A stretch of DNA of 64,000 nucleotides from Tistrella mobilis (GTDB taxonomy: Bacteria > Pseudomonadota > Alphaproteobacteria > Tistrellales > Tistrellaceae): assembly GCF_041468085.1 (NCBI RefSeq), contig NZ_CP121017.1:2855676-2919675 (forward strand), in the 5' to 3' direction. The translations under genes and the position numbers were made by a program. This document shows positions 44,537 to 54,004 of this stretch, one piece after another (position 1 is the first letter of the stretch; the number at the start of each line of letters is the position of its first letter). Below the pieces are notes generated by a model. That model did no database searches, was not told the DNA's origin, and saw only the letters and a program-made list of their open reading frames with translations.

Positions 44537-45853
44537 ATGCTGATGGAAGGGCAGGTCGTTGCCGCTACCCGCTTCGGGCTGGGGGTGACACCCGGTATGA
44601 TCCACGAGATGGGAAGGGATCCTCGAGGTTGGGTGGCACAGCAAATTGCGACAAATGATGGAATATCATCATATCATATTCCATCTTTACAGGAACGTCT
44701 GAACATCCTTTTTCCTAAAAAAGGCGATGGTGACGCAAAGGTGATCTCGCGCAAGCGGGAAGCGTTTATAAACCGTGCGCGCGATTCGCGTATTGCACGA
44801 GGTATATCAACATCCACCCCTTTTGCGGAAAGATTGTCACGGTACTGGTTTGACCATTTCAACATCTCGGTATCGAAGCTCATGATCCTTGGGCTCGCGG
44901 ACTGGTACGAGGCCGATGCAATCCGCCCCCATGTACTGGGACGCTTCAGGGATATGCTTGGTGCAACCGCCCGACATCCCGCTATGATATGGTATCTTGA
45001 TAATCTGACATCCGTTGGACCCCGATCAGAAGTCGGTCGTCGAAGGAATGCTGGCTTGAACGAGAATTATGCTCGGGAGCTTCTAGAGCTGCATACCCTG
45101 GGGGTCAATGGTGGATATACCCAACGAGACGTTCGGGAAGTTGCAAAAATACTTTCCGGGTGGCGTGCCGAAACCCGCCCGGGAGAGGCGGCCGTCCGGG
45201 TGTTTTTTGACCCCGCCTATCATGAACCAGGTGATAAAAAGATTATGGGCAAGGTGATCAAGGAGAACGGTGCCAAAGAACTTGATGATCTTCTTGACTA
45301 TCTTGCATCGTCACCAGCTACAGCCGCTCATGTCGCCTGGAGGTTTTCCCGACATTTCATAGCCGATTCACCCCCGGATGATTTGGTGAAGGCATTGAAG
45401 GACCGCTTCCTGAGAACCGATGGGGACCTGCGCGAACTGGCGTTGGGATTAATTGAGTTCGAGGATGCCTGGAAAGCTCCGGCACAGAAAGCGTTGCCAC
45501 CGGAAGATTGGGGTATCGCATTTGCTCGCCTGATTTCATTGACCGGAGACGATGCACCAGCACGTATCCGCAATGCCGCTACAGCTATGGGACAAATGGG
45601 TTATGCAGCTCCATCTCCAAAGGGCTGGCCTGATGAATTGAGTGCTTGGTTGACACCCGAAACAATCATTGCCAGAAGCTCCTGGGCGCGACGCCTGTCA
45701 GAAGATAAAGACGATCTACCCGATCCACGATCTATTCTTAAAGCATACGGAGATTTCATTGGAGAGGCGGAGCGGATGATTATATTCGGCGCCCCGTCAT
45801 CTCAGGATGGACTGGCTCTCATTGCCGCAATGCCCCAATTTAACCTACGTTGA
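44537..45853 (+). CDS. DUF1800 family protein
   Basis: A 438-residue member of the DUF1800 family, usually encoded next to a DUF1501 protein as here. Visible: AATRFGLGVTPGMIHEMGRDPRGWVAQQI at the N-terminus, LSRYWFDHFNISVSK, GLNENYARELLELHTLGVNGGYTQRDVREVAKILSGW and AHVAWRFSRHFIAD. No signal peptide is apparent. Base composition is visibly A+T-richer than flanking genes, and codon use differs (many AT-ending codons), pointing to transfer. Start could be ATG 44537 or 44543. Confidence 0.9.
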   Translation: MLMEGQVVAATRFGLGVTPGMIHEMGRDPRGWVAQQIATNDGISSYHIPSLQERLNILFPKKGDGDAKVISRKREAFINRARDSRIARGISTSTPFAERLSRYWFDHFNISVSKLMILGLADWYEADAIRPHVLGRFRDMLGATARHPAMIWYLDNLTSVGPRSEVGRRRNAGLNENYARELLELHTLGVNGGYTQRDVREVAKILSGWRAETRPGEAAVRVFFDPAYHEPGDKKIMGKVIKENGAKELDDLLDYLASSPATAAHVAWRFSRHFIADSPPDDLVKALKDRFLRTDGDLRELALGLIEFEDAWKAPAQKALPPEDWGIAFARLISLTGDDAPARIRNAATAMGQMGYAAPSPKGWPDELSAWLTPETIIARSSWARRLSEDKDDLPDPRSILKAYGDFIGEAERMIIFGAPSSQDGLALIAAMPQFNLR

Positions 45854-45867
45854 ATGAGGATGCTGCT

Positions 45868-47049
45868 ATGGCGGAGTGCTCACGTCGTCGATTTATCCTT
45901 GCCTCAGCTCTGCTGCTTGGAGGCACCGGTTGTCTCTCACTCCTGACACCCTCGCGAGCAGGCGCGAATAACGCCGACGACAGATACTTCGTGTTTGTCA
46001 ATCTCCGGGGTGCAGCGGACGGCATTGCAACACTGCCGCCGATTGGTGATCCCGATTACGCCGGGCTGCGCGGCGCCCTTGCTTTTAACAAAGGCGAGGT
46101 GGAGGTAATGAAAAATGAAATCTTCGGCTTCAATCCCGCGCTCAGCGTAATCCGGCCGTGGTACAGCAGCTCAGAGTTGCTATTCATTCACGCTGTGGCG
46201 ACCCCTTATCGAAGTCGCTCTCATTTCGATGGGCAGGCCATCCTGGAAAACGGCTTTGCTGACCAGAGCCGGACGGACTCCGGTTGGCTGGGGCGCGCTC
46301 TCCATGCACGGGACGGCGCGCCACCAGCCGTAGCCATTGACGGGGGGATCCCACTCGTACTGGCGGGCGCGAAGCGTGTCATGAACTGGTCGCCTGGTAA
46401 CAGCAGTGTTCCCCCATCGGACGTCGTGGAAAGGCTCGCTTCCCTCTATGACCTAAATCCGCGCTTGGCGCCATTTGCGGATGCAATGAGACAATCCGCG
46501 GACAGCATTGAGCGGGCAATGGGTGCAGGAAAGGCAAAAATAGAATTTTTTGCGATGGCTGCGCGGTTTCTGCTTGAAGAGAATGGCCCGCGGATTGCTG
46601 TTTTGTCTGTAGACGGCTGGGACACGCACACCGCACAAGGGACTATTAAAGGTCGGTCGCAAGCCGCGTTGTCAAAGCTGGCGGAGGGCCTTGCCCTCAT
46701 TAGAACTACTCTTGGGGAAGAGCGGTGGGCACGAACAGTAATCCTCGTGGCCAGCGAATTTGGACGCACTGCTCGTCCCAATGGGAGCAATGGGACCGAT
46801 CATGGCACGGCCGGTGCTGTAATGCTCTGTGGCGGAGCAGTAAATGGAGGCCGAGTTATTTCCGATTGGCCAGGATTAGCCCAAACCTCTTTGTACGAAG
46901 GACGCGATCTGAGGCCAACTCTAGACATGAGAGCCGTATTTAAAGGAATCCTGATAGACCATCTGAAAGTCTCTCACAGCGCAGTAGAGCGAACTGTCTT
47001 TCCGGAAACACCAGACGTGAGTCCGTTGGGTGATCTCGTCAAGGCATAG
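45868..47049 (+). CDS. DUF1501 family protein with Tat signal
   Basis: A 393-residue sulfatase-like DUF1501 protein. The N-terminus MAECSRRRFILASALLLGG is a twin-arginine signal, cut near SRAGA. The body has RYFVFVNLRGAADGI, HAVATPYRSRSHFDGQAIL, VLSVDGWDTHTAQG and ILVASEFGRTARPNGSNGTDHGTAG, the family's metal-site-like motifs. I chose ATG 45868 with GAGGA upstream; a TTG at 45850 overlapping the DUF1800 stop is an alternative. The pair is often exported and attached to the cell surface; the function is unknown. Base composition is again unlike the chromosome. Confidence 0.9.
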   Translation: MAECSRRRFILASALLLGGTGCLSLLTPSRAGANNADDRYFVFVNLRGAADGIATLPPIGDPDYAGLRGALAFNKGEVEVMKNEIFGFNPALSVIRPWYSSSELLFIHAVATPYRSRSHFDGQAILENGFADQSRTDSGWLGRALHARDGAPPAVAIDGGIPLVLAGAKRVMNWSPGNSSVPPSDVVERLASLYDLNPRLAPFADAMRQSADSIERAMGAGKAKIEFFAMAARFLLEENGPRIAVLSVDGWDTHTAQGTIKGRSQAALSKLAEGLALIRTTLGEERWARTVILVASEFGRTARPNGSNGTDHGTAGAVMLCGGAVNGGRVISDWPGLAQTSLYEGRDLRPTLDMRAVFKGILIDHLKVSHSAVERTVFPETPDVSPLGDLVKA

Positions 47050-47560
47050 GCCCCCTCAGAAGGGCCGAGCGAGTGGATAAACCGATACGAAAGAGTCCTG
47101 TCAGAGGAACTCGGCCGCGCGGATAATTCAGCATGGCTGAAGCTGGGGCAGCGGGGCAAGGTTAAGCCTCTGAGTTTGCATATGATTGGACTGCCGAAAC
47201 AGTCTCACCACCGATCAAGGTGTTCACGCCCGCCATGGTCCCGAATGCTGTGGTTCTGCCCGGTCTGCCCCGGTTACCGGTAAGCCGATCATCGCCGTGC
47301 GGCCTGGCACCACCATCATCTCGAGCCGGACGATCCCGGTAAACGGGACAAAACGAGTCCGAAACCGCCCGCCGCATGATGTCGGGACTGATCGGCTTCA
47401 ATTTCTACGGCTGAAATCAGGCGGCTCGTCGCGAGACTCCTGTTGACGACGCAACACCATGCCAGAAGCATCTCGGCATGGTTTCGGTAGCGGCAGTCAC
47501 ATCAAGCGGCTGCGATCATTTCGCATTGGGTGAAAAGATATAAAATGCAACTGTAGTACT
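47050..47560. other. gene-free stretch with possible decayed coding sequence
   Basis: About 510 bases without an intact gene. Minus-strand fragments around 47255-47400 (KPISPDIMRRAV, then in another frame FVPFTGIVRLEMMVVPGRT) look like pieces of one protein separated by a frameshift. I cannot name it. Confidence 0.35.
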
Positions 47561-48391
47561 AGTGTCAAAACCCAACCAACCTCTTGATAATGAGATCGTC
47601 CTGTGATTCCAGTGGTCTGTAATCACGAGGAACACGATGTCTCAGCTTTTCTGGTTGTCGGATGAACAGTGGGCTCAGCTTGAGCCGCACCTGCCCAAGA
47701 ACCAGCCGGGTGCCCGGCGTGTGGGTGACCGGCGGGTGATTTCGGGGATCATCCACGTGCTGCGGACCGTGGGTCGATGGTGCGACTGCCCTGAGGAATA
47801 CGGGTCCCGTCGACAACCATCTACAACCGCTTCCACCGGTGGTCCGGGCGTCGTTTCTGGACGGGGCTGGTAGAGGCTTTGGCAGCATCCGGAGCCGTGA
47901 CGAAGTCAATGTCGATCGACTCCACCTATATGAAAGCCCATCGGCCAGCACATGGGGGAAAGGGGGCGAAATCTCAGGCGATCGGCAAATCGCGCGGCGG
48001 GCAGACAACCAAAGTCCACCTCCTGACGGATACTCTTGGGCGACATCATACGCTCGTGCTCACACCTGGAAATGTGCCCGACATGACAGGAGCGGATCTG
48101 TTGCTGTCCAGGATTCCGAAAACTCGTTACCTCATCGCGGACAAGGCGGCAGGCTCCGCGCGTCTTTGTGGGACGGCGGTACCGTTCCGGTGATCCCGGG
48201 GCGGACCAACCGAAAACGGAAGGTGGCGTATGACCGGAAGCGTTATCGCAATCGCCATCTCGTCGAGAACGCGTTTTGCCGTCTCAAGGACTTCAGGCGT
48301 GTGGCGCGACCCGCTACGATAAGCTCACGGCCAATTTCCTGTCGGCAGTGGCTCTTGCGGCCATCATCGCCTTTTGAGTGTGATTGAGCCT
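47561..48391 (+). mobile_element. degenerate IS5-family insertion sequence
   Basis: Holds the broken transposase at 47637-48377. The ends are approximate: left about tgtcaaaacccaacc at 47561 and right about gtgtgattgagcctag at 48391 read as weak inverted repeats, with CTAG on both sides as a possible target duplication. It lies between the DUF1501 and RTX genes. Confidence 0.7.
47637..48377 (+). pseudogene. IS5-family transposase, three frameshifts
   Basis: Starts MSQLFWLSDEQWAQLEPHLP, the typical N-terminus of alphaproteobacterial IS5 (IS427-group) transposases. The expected protein then jumps frame near 47812 (to WSGRRFWTGLVEALAAS and SMSIDSTYMKAHRPAHGGKG), near 48150 (to GGTVPVIPGRTNRKRK and HLVENAFCRLKDFRRVA) and near 48305 (to YDKLTANFLSAVALAA). 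The DDE residues D of SIDST, D of IADK and E of VENAF are all present but split over frames, so no active enzyme is made without repair. Confidence 0.92.
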
Positions 48392-48424
48392 AGCGCCTAG
48401 CCCCCTCAACATGGACACAGCAAA

Positions 48425-50623
48425 ATGACCCAGTCAATTATCGGTACACCAAATAACGACATATTGACATCCGATTCTGACACAACCTTTATGCATGGAC
48501 TTGAAGGCGATGACGTCATCACCTATTTGAATGAATCCTATGCTGAACTCCACGGAGCATCCGGGGATGACAATATATATGTAATTGTTCCTGGACTTTA
48601 CGTGATGGGAGGAACGGGACACGATAAATTATCTTTCATATACTCAACATCTGGCGTCGATATTGACCAGTACAATCGGCTTGATACTTCTGACATGGAT
48701 TTTGATGGAGTGGAAGGCATCGAGGAAATTGAACTGAGTCAATTCAACGACTGGCTTCGTGCAGATGAAGAAGTCCAGATCGTTCGGGGAATGGGTGGAG
48801 ATGACTATCTTCTTGGGTTTGGTCAGCTTCTATATGATGGTGGAGATGGCAACGATACCATAGCCAATGCTGGAGTTTTCCAAGGAAATGATACCTATCT
48901 TCTGGATATGACGGATACCTCCCGATTTATTTCAATCGAAAATGCCGATGGCACGATTCGTAAAGATCTAATGTATGGTGACGAGGGCAACAACACGCTG
49001 AATGGCCTGAGTGGTGACGACGTCATAGAAGGACGTGGCGGCGCCGACATCCTCGATGGCGGAGAAGGTATTGATACGCTCAGCTATTCTGGCAGCGCTA
49101 CCGCAGTCGCCATTGATCTGGAACTGGACATCATGCTCGGAGGCGATGCCGAGGGCGATCATGTCAGCGGGTTCGAGATCATTCGCGGTTCGGCTCATAG
49201 TGATGTGCTTCGTGGCGGAAATACAACGAACAACCACATCTCGGCAATTTACGGTGAGGACGGCGATGATATTCTACGTCCGACAGGCTCTGGGATCATC
49301 CTGAATGGGGGAAATGGTAAGGATATCGTTTCCCATTCCCTCTGGACATCCGGTGTCGTCGTTGACATGACCGCCAGCGGCGGCACAGGTAATACCTATA
49401 TAGCCATTGAACAAGTGAACGGTAGCCAGTATTCCGACCAGATAAGCGGGACATCCTCTCCAGAAACCTTTATCGGCTTCGCCGGAGATGACATTCTGCG
49501 CGGACGCGGCGGCGCCGATCTCCTCGATGGCCGCGGGGGCACCGACATCGCGACCTATTCCGACAGCGCGGAAGCTGTCCGGATCGACCTCGGTATCGGC
49601 CTCGGGTCTGGCGGTGACGCAGAAGGCGACCGGCTGATCTCCATCGAAAACGTCAATGGCAGTGCCTTCAACGACACTCTAGAGGGAGATGGCGGCGCCA
49701 ATCACTTCATCGGCTTCGCCGGAGACGACACCCTGCGCGGTCGCGGTGGTGCCGACATCCTTGATGGTCGCGACGGCATCGATGTTGCAACCTATTCCAC
49801 CTCGACCACCGGCGTTCACATCGATCTCGCCCTGGGGCAGGGTTTCGGCGGTGAAGCAGAGGGCGATCGGCTGATTTCGATCGAGATCGTCAATGGCAGC
49901 ATGCACGACGATACCCTCGAAGGCGGCGCCGACGATGACACGTTGCGCGGTTTCGATGGCAACGACATCCTGCGCGGACGCGGCGGCGCCGATGTCCTCG
50001 ACGGCCGCACCGGATCTGACATTGCGACATATTCCGACAGCAATGCCGCCGTCCAGGTCGATCTGGCATACGGAACCGGAACTGGCGGGCATGCCCAAGG
50101 CGATCAGCTCATCTCTGTCGAAGGCGTCAATGGCAGCGCCTTCGACGACGTCCTCCAGGGCAGCCTGTCCTCAGACGCCCTGCGGGGATTCGACGGAAAC
50201 GACACCCTGCGCGGCCGTGACGGCAACGATATTCTCGACGGCCGCAATGGCAAAGACGTCATCGTCGGTGGACGCGGAGCCGATCTGCTCCTTGGCGGCG
50301 CCGGCGCTGACCGCTTCGTCTACAGCTCGATCACGGAAAGCACCAAAACCCTCAGCGGCCGCGACACCATCCTCGACTTCAGCCACACTCAAGGTGATCG
50401 CATCGACCTCTCTCCCGTCGATGCCAACGTCACGCTTTCCGGCAATCAAACCTTCACCTTCATCGGAACCGCTGCCTATTCCGGCACCGCCGGACAGGTC
50501 CGATATGCCATCACGGCTGAGGGTACCATCGTCTACGCCGATACCGATGGCGACCGGATCTCAGACATGACCATCCTTCTCAATGGAAATCACGCTCTGA
50601 CAGCCGCCGATTTCGTCCTCTGA
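48425..50623 (+). CDS. RTX-repeat calcium-binding protein
   Basis: A 732-residue acidic protein made almost wholly of hemolysin-type nonapeptide repeats (GGxGxDxLx), for example GDDVIEGRGGADILDGGEG and GNDTLRGRDGNDILDGRNG. It ends with a serralysin-like C-terminal domain (DTILDFSHTQGDRIDLSPVD, ALTAADFVL) that acts as a type I secretion signal. No N-terminal signal peptide and no enzymatic domain were found, so it may be a surface or adhesive protein. Residues from about 350 to 585 are three 79-residue repeats. No type I exporter genes lie in the window. The first half is A+T-rich, the repeat half GC-rich. Confidence 0.9.
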   Translation: MTQSIIGTPNNDILTSDSDTTFMHGLEGDDVITYLNESYAELHGASGDDNIYVIVPGLYVMGGTGHDKLSFIYSTSGVDIDQYNRLDTSDMDFDGVEGIEEIELSQFNDWLRADEEVQIVRGMGGDDYLLGFGQLLYDGGDGNDTIANAGVFQGNDTYLLDMTDTSRFISIENADGTIRKDLMYGDEGNNTLNGLSGDDVIEGRGGADILDGGEGIDTLSYSGSATAVAIDLELDIMLGGDAEGDHVSGFEIIRGSAHSDVLRGGNTTNNHISAIYGEDGDDILRPTGSGIILNGGNGKDIVSHSLWTSGVVVDMTASGGTGNTYIAIEQVNGSQYSDQISGTSSPETFIGFAGDDILRGRGGADLLDGRGGTDIATYSDSAEAVRIDLGIGLGSGGDAEGDRLISIENVNGSAFNDTLEGDGGANHFIGFAGDDTLRGRGGADILDGRDGIDVATYSTSTTGVHIDLALGQGFGGEAEGDRLISIEIVNGSMHDDTLEGGADDDTLRGFDGNDILRGRGGADVLDGRTGSDIATYSDSNAAVQVDLAYGTGTGGHAQGDQLISVEGVNGSAFDDVLQGSLSSDALRGFDGNDTLRGRDGNDILDGRNGKDVIVGGRGADLLLGGAGADRFVYSSITESTKTLSGRDTILDFSHTQGDRIDLSPVDANVTLSGNQTFTFIGTAAYSGTAGQVRYAITAEGTIVYADTDGDRISDMTILLNGNHALTAADFVL
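49474..50184 (+). repeat. three in-frame 237-base direct repeats within the RTX gene
   Basis: Units begin at 49474, 49711 and 49948 with constant 237-base register; a fourth begins at 50185 and soon diverges. Each encodes GFAGDDTLRGRGGADILDG followed by an IATYSDS, IDLALG and GDRLISIENVNGS block. Their likeness at DNA level suggests recent duplication or gene conversion. Confidence 0.85.
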
Positions 50624-50679
50624 GATCGCACCGCCGCCTCAAAAGTGAGCACGGCAGTCAAAACCGGAGAGAGTCGATC

Positions 50680-50710
50680 GAATGGCGACGCCCTTGAGGC
50701 GTCGCCATTC
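50680..50710. terminator. perfect 13-base hairpin after the RTX gene
   Basis: gaatggcgacgcc / ggcgtcgccattc with loop cttga, 57 bases after the RTX stop. No T run follows on either strand, so it may be a factor-dependent terminator or an element remnant. Confidence 0.5.
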
Positions 50711-50739
50711 CGTGCTCTGAGTGCCATGTTCCGGATAAG

Positions 50740-50905
50740 AGCCCGGCTGAGCGCTATATCACGTATAGCAATGCAACCCTCAGAAGCCATGATTGCCCGA
50801 ATGATCTGGTCATCATGTTCGAAGGATCTGGTTCGAGAGCCAGTTGTCGCGCATGAACTGACAGACATTCTCGAAGTGCCCCTGCGTTCCCCGGGTGTCA
50901 CAGCG
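50740..50905 (-). pseudogene. IS630-family transposase C-terminal remnant
   Basis: Minus-strand reading gives ENVCQFMRDNWLSNQI, which matches the conserved ENVWQFMRDNWLSNRIF stretch (with the catalytic Glu) of IS630-type transposases. A one-base shift then gives DDQIIRAIM. Only about 50 residues remain and frames are broken. Confidence 0.7.
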
Positions 50906-51094
50906 GAGCTGGACTACCCGTGGCGCCGACACCGCATTCGGGACGGACAGCCTAAAGATCCGACTGAACCAACATCCATCACCGGATCGTCAAAGGCCGT
51001 AGAGAAGGCTCTTGCATATCTTTCATAACACGACCCTTGCGACGAGAAGAGGAAGCGGCGCGCGCAAACGTTCTTTGCAACAGCCTGCTGATGA

Positions 51095-52486
51095 TCAGCC
51101 GCGCTTCCAGCGCGTGCCGTCCGGCCCGTCCTCCAGCACCACGCCGCGTGCCTTCAGATCGTCGCGGATCCGGTCGGCGGCGGCAAAATCCCGGTTGCGG
51201 CGGGCAGCCAGGCGCTCGTTGATCAGGTGCTCGATCTCGGCTTCATCCGGGCCGGTCTCGCCGCCTGAAGCCGGGCCGCCACGGAACCAGGCTTCGGGGT
51301 CGAGGCGCAGCAGGCCAAGGGCATGACCCGCCCCCAGGATCTGCGCCTTCAGGCAGGCCCGCGCCGCGCGATCGGTGGTGCGATTGGCCTCGCCCACCAG
51401 TTCGTGCAGATGCATCAGCGCAAGCGGGGTGTTGAGGTCGTCCTCAAGGGCTGCGCGGATGGCGGCGGGATAGTCCGCGCAATTGCCGTCGGGCTCGATC
51501 TCGTCCATCAGCCGCAGGGTGTTGTAGAAGCGGTCGAGCGTCTGCTTCGCCCGCTCCATGCCCTCCTGCGTCCAGTCCAGCGGCCGGCGGTAGTGGGTCT
51601 GGAGCATCAGCAGACGCACCGCCTCGCCCGGAACATGGCCCAGCAGATCGCGGACAGTGAAGAAGTTGCCGAGGGATTTCGACATCTTCTCGCCATCGAC
51701 ATTGATGAAGCCGTTATGCATCCAGTAGCGCACGAACAGCGCGCCGTCATGGGCGCACTGGCTCTGGGCGATCTCGTTTTCGTGGTGCGGGAAGATCAGG
51801 TCCTGGCCGCCGCCATGAATGTCGAAGGTCTCACCCAGATGGGCCTCGGCCATGGCCGAGCATTCGATATGCCAGCCCGGACGGCCACGCCCCCAGGGGC
51901 TGGCCCAGCCCGGCTGATCGTCGGCGCTGGGCTTCCAGAGCACGAAATCGGCGGCATCGCGCTTGTAGGGTGCGACCTCGACCCGGGCCCCCGCCACCAT
52001 CTCTTCCCGGTCGCGGCGCGACAGCCCGCCGTAATCGGGCATCGACGGCACGCTGAACAGCACATGGCCCTCGGCCTCGTAGGCATGATCCTTGGCCATC
52101 AGCCGGCGGATCATGTCGATCATCTGCGGGATGTGCTCGGTCGCGCGCGGCTCGATCGACGGCGGCAGTGCGTTCAGCTCGGCCATGTCCTCGTGGAACA
52201 TCAGCGCGGTGCGGGCGGTCAGGGTCTCGATCGGCTCGCCGCTCTCCTTCGCCCGCACGATGATCTTGTCGTCGACATCGGTGATGTTGCGGACATAGGT
52301 GACGCGCGGATAGCTCGCCTTCAGCAGGCGATAAAGGGTGTCGAACACCACCACCGGCCGCGCATTGCCGATATGTGCGCGGTCATAGACCGTGGGGCCG
52401 CAGACATACATCCGGATATGGTCCGGATCGATCGGCTCGAAGGCTTCCTTGGCACGGGTGCGGGTGTTGTAGACGGAAAGCGCCAT
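51095..52486 (-). CDS. cysS: cysteinyl-tRNA synthetase
   Basis: Charges tRNA-Cys; 463 residues, the normal class I monomer size. Visible: [21 protein letters not shown] (HIGH motif, and the zinc ligand Cys), [15 protein letters not shown] (zinc Cys), [18 protein letters not shown] (zinc His and Glu) and [14 protein letters not shown] (KMSKS). The C-terminal anticodon helices end [21 protein letters not shown]. It is transcribed just upstream of the island on the same strand as gltX. Confidence 0.97.
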   Translation of the reverse strand: MALSVYNTRTRAKEAFEPIDPDHIRMYVCGPTVYDRAHIGNARPVVVFDTLYRLLKASYPRVTYVRNITDVDDKIIVRAKESGEPIETLTARTALMFHEDMAELNALPPSIEPRATEHIPQMIDMIRRLMAKDHAYEAEGHVLFSVPSMPDYGGLSRRDREEMVAGARVEVAPYKRDAADFVLWKPSADDQPGWASPWGRGRPGWHIECSAMAEAHLGETFDIHGGGQDLIFPHHENEIAQSQCAHDGALFVRYWMHNGFINVDGEKMSKSLGNFFTVRDLLGHVPGEAVRLLMLQTHYRRPLDWTQEGMERAKQTLDRFYNTLRLMDEIEPDGNCADYPAAIRAALEDDLNTPLALMHLHELVGEANRTTDRAARACLKAQILGAGHALGLLRLDPEAWFRGGPASGGETGPDEAEIEHLINERLAARRNRDFAAADRIRDDLKARGVVLEDGPDGTRWKRG

Positions 52487-52567
52487 GATGGCTCGTCCTC
52501 GGGGCAGGCGATCAAAGACGGGCGAACGGCGGAGGCGCCGGCCGGTTGAATCAGATGGCCGCGGGCG

Positions 52568-53923
52568 TCAGGCGTCCCGACCCGAAAGCCGGGCTGCGGC
52601 GCGCGCGGCGCCGATCATCGGTAGCAGCTTTTTCAGCTCCGGTCCATGCTCGGCCGCGGTCAGCGCCAGGCGCAACGGCCTGAAAAGCCCCCGCCCCTTC
52701 ACCCCGGTCAGGGCCTGAATCCCGCGGGTCCAGGCGCTCCAGGTCATCTCGTCCCAGGGCTCCGGCGGCAAGGTGTCGCGGGCCGCGGCAAGCACCGCCT
52801 GCGACGTCTCGTCGGCCTCGATCACCGGCGTCACCGGCCCGGCCACGACCTGCCACCAGCGGCCCGCCTCGGCGATCCGCTCGATATTGCCCGACACGGC
52901 ATCCCAGAACGGGGCCACCAGATCATCGGGCACGCCCAGCCCGACAAGCCGCGTGCGCACGCCCCCGGCATCCAGACGCCGGATCTGCCGGGCATTCAGC
53001 TGGACCAGATCGGCGGGGTCGAAACGGGCAGCCGCCCGGCCGAAGCGGCTGATGTCGAAGCTCGCCACCAACTCGTCCAGCCCCGCGACCGGCTCGATTG
53101 CATCCGAGGTGCCGAGCCGGGCAAGGAAGGCCGCCACCGCCAGCGGCTCCATGCCGTCCTCGCGCAGTTCAGCCACCGCAAGCGAGCCGACGCGCTTGGA
53201 AAGCCCGGCGCCGCCGGCATCCAGCAGCCAGGCCAGATGGCCGAAATGCGGTTCCGCGGCACCCAGCGCATGGAACAGCTGGATCTGCGCCGCCGTGTTG
53301 GTGATGTGGTCCTCGCCGCGGATCACATGGGTGACGCCGGTCTCGACATCGTCGACCACGGTTGCGAGCGTATAGGTCGGTGCGCCGTCGGCGCGGATCA
53401 GCACCGGATCCGACAGCGATCCGGCATGGACGTCGATCCGGCCACGGACCAGATCGTCCCAGGATGTCTCGCGATCATCCAGCCGGAAGCGCCAGTGCGG
53501 CCGGCGGCCTCCGGCCTCCAGTGCCGCACGATCGGCATCGGACAGGGCCAGGGCCGCACGGTCATAGACCGGCGGACGGCCGGCGGCCAGCTGCGCGGCG
53601 CGGCGCGCCGACAGCTCTTCCGGCGTCTCGTAACAGGGATAGAGCCGGCCGCAGGCGACCAGTCGTTCGAAGGCGGCGGCGTGACGATCGGCGCGTTCGG
53701 TCTGGCGGAAGCGCTCATCGGCCGGAATGCCCAGCCAGTCGAGATCGGCCAGCACACCGTCGACATATTCCTCGCGGCTGCGTTCGCGGTCGGTGTCATC
53801 GATCCGGAGTTGCATGACCCCGCCATGGGCGCGGGCATAGAGCCAGTTCACCAGCGCGGTGCGGGCATTGCCGACATGGAGGCGTCCGGTCGGAGACGGC
53901 GCGAAGCGGGTCTTGACGGTCAT
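52568..53923 (-). CDS. gltX: glutamyl-tRNA synthetase, short second-type GltX
   Basis: Class I synthetase of 451 residues. TRFAPSPTGRLHVGNARTAL carries the HIGH-like HVGN. The KMSKS-equivalent loop reads AGLSKRVGS, so the first Lys of the usual KLSKR is Gly while the second is kept. The anticodon-binding domain is present to about 450, so it is not the shortened Glu-Q enzyme. Alphaproteobacteria often have two GluRS copies, one discriminating tRNA-Gln; which role this one has is not clear. ATG 53923 gives the standard N-terminus. Confidence 0.9.
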   Translation of the reverse strand: MTVKTRFAPSPTGRLHVGNARTALVNWLYARAHGGVMQLRIDDTDRERSREEYVDGVLADLDWLGIPADERFRQTERADRHAAAFERLVACGRLYPCYETPEELSARRAAQLAAGRPPVYDRAALALSDADRAALEAGGRRPHWRFRLDDRETSWDDLVRGRIDVHAGSLSDPVLIRADGAPTYTLATVVDDVETGVTHVIRGEDHITNTAAQIQLFHALGAAEPHFGHLAWLLDAGGAGLSKRVGSLAVAELREDGMEPLAVAAFLARLGTSDAIEPVAGLDELVASFDISRFGRAAARFDPADLVQLNARQIRRLDAGGVRTRLVGLGVPDDLVAPFWDAVSGNIERIAEAGRWWQVVAGPVTPVIEADETSQAVLAAARDTLPPEPWDEMTWSAWTRGIQALTGVKGRGLFRPLRLALTAAEHGPELKKLLPMIGAARAAARLSGRDA

Positions 53924-54004
53924 ATGAGCCGATACTCGGTGGAACCAGGGCAAAGAAGGCCGCGCCGGTCCGCAGCCGCGGCTCCGACGGGCAGCGACCG
54001 GGCC

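Larger units (their letters stand above)
50624..51094. other. gene-free stretch at the right end of the island
   Basis: About 470 bases. It holds a perfect stem-loop (50680-50710) and an IS630-family transposase remnant on the minus strand (about 50740-50905). No intact gene is recognised. Confidence 0.5.

Noticed and set aside
50645-51028. Plus-strand frame of 127 codons after the RTX gene
   Set aside because: It overlaps the IS630 remnant on the other strand and has no family likeness or ribosome-binding site.
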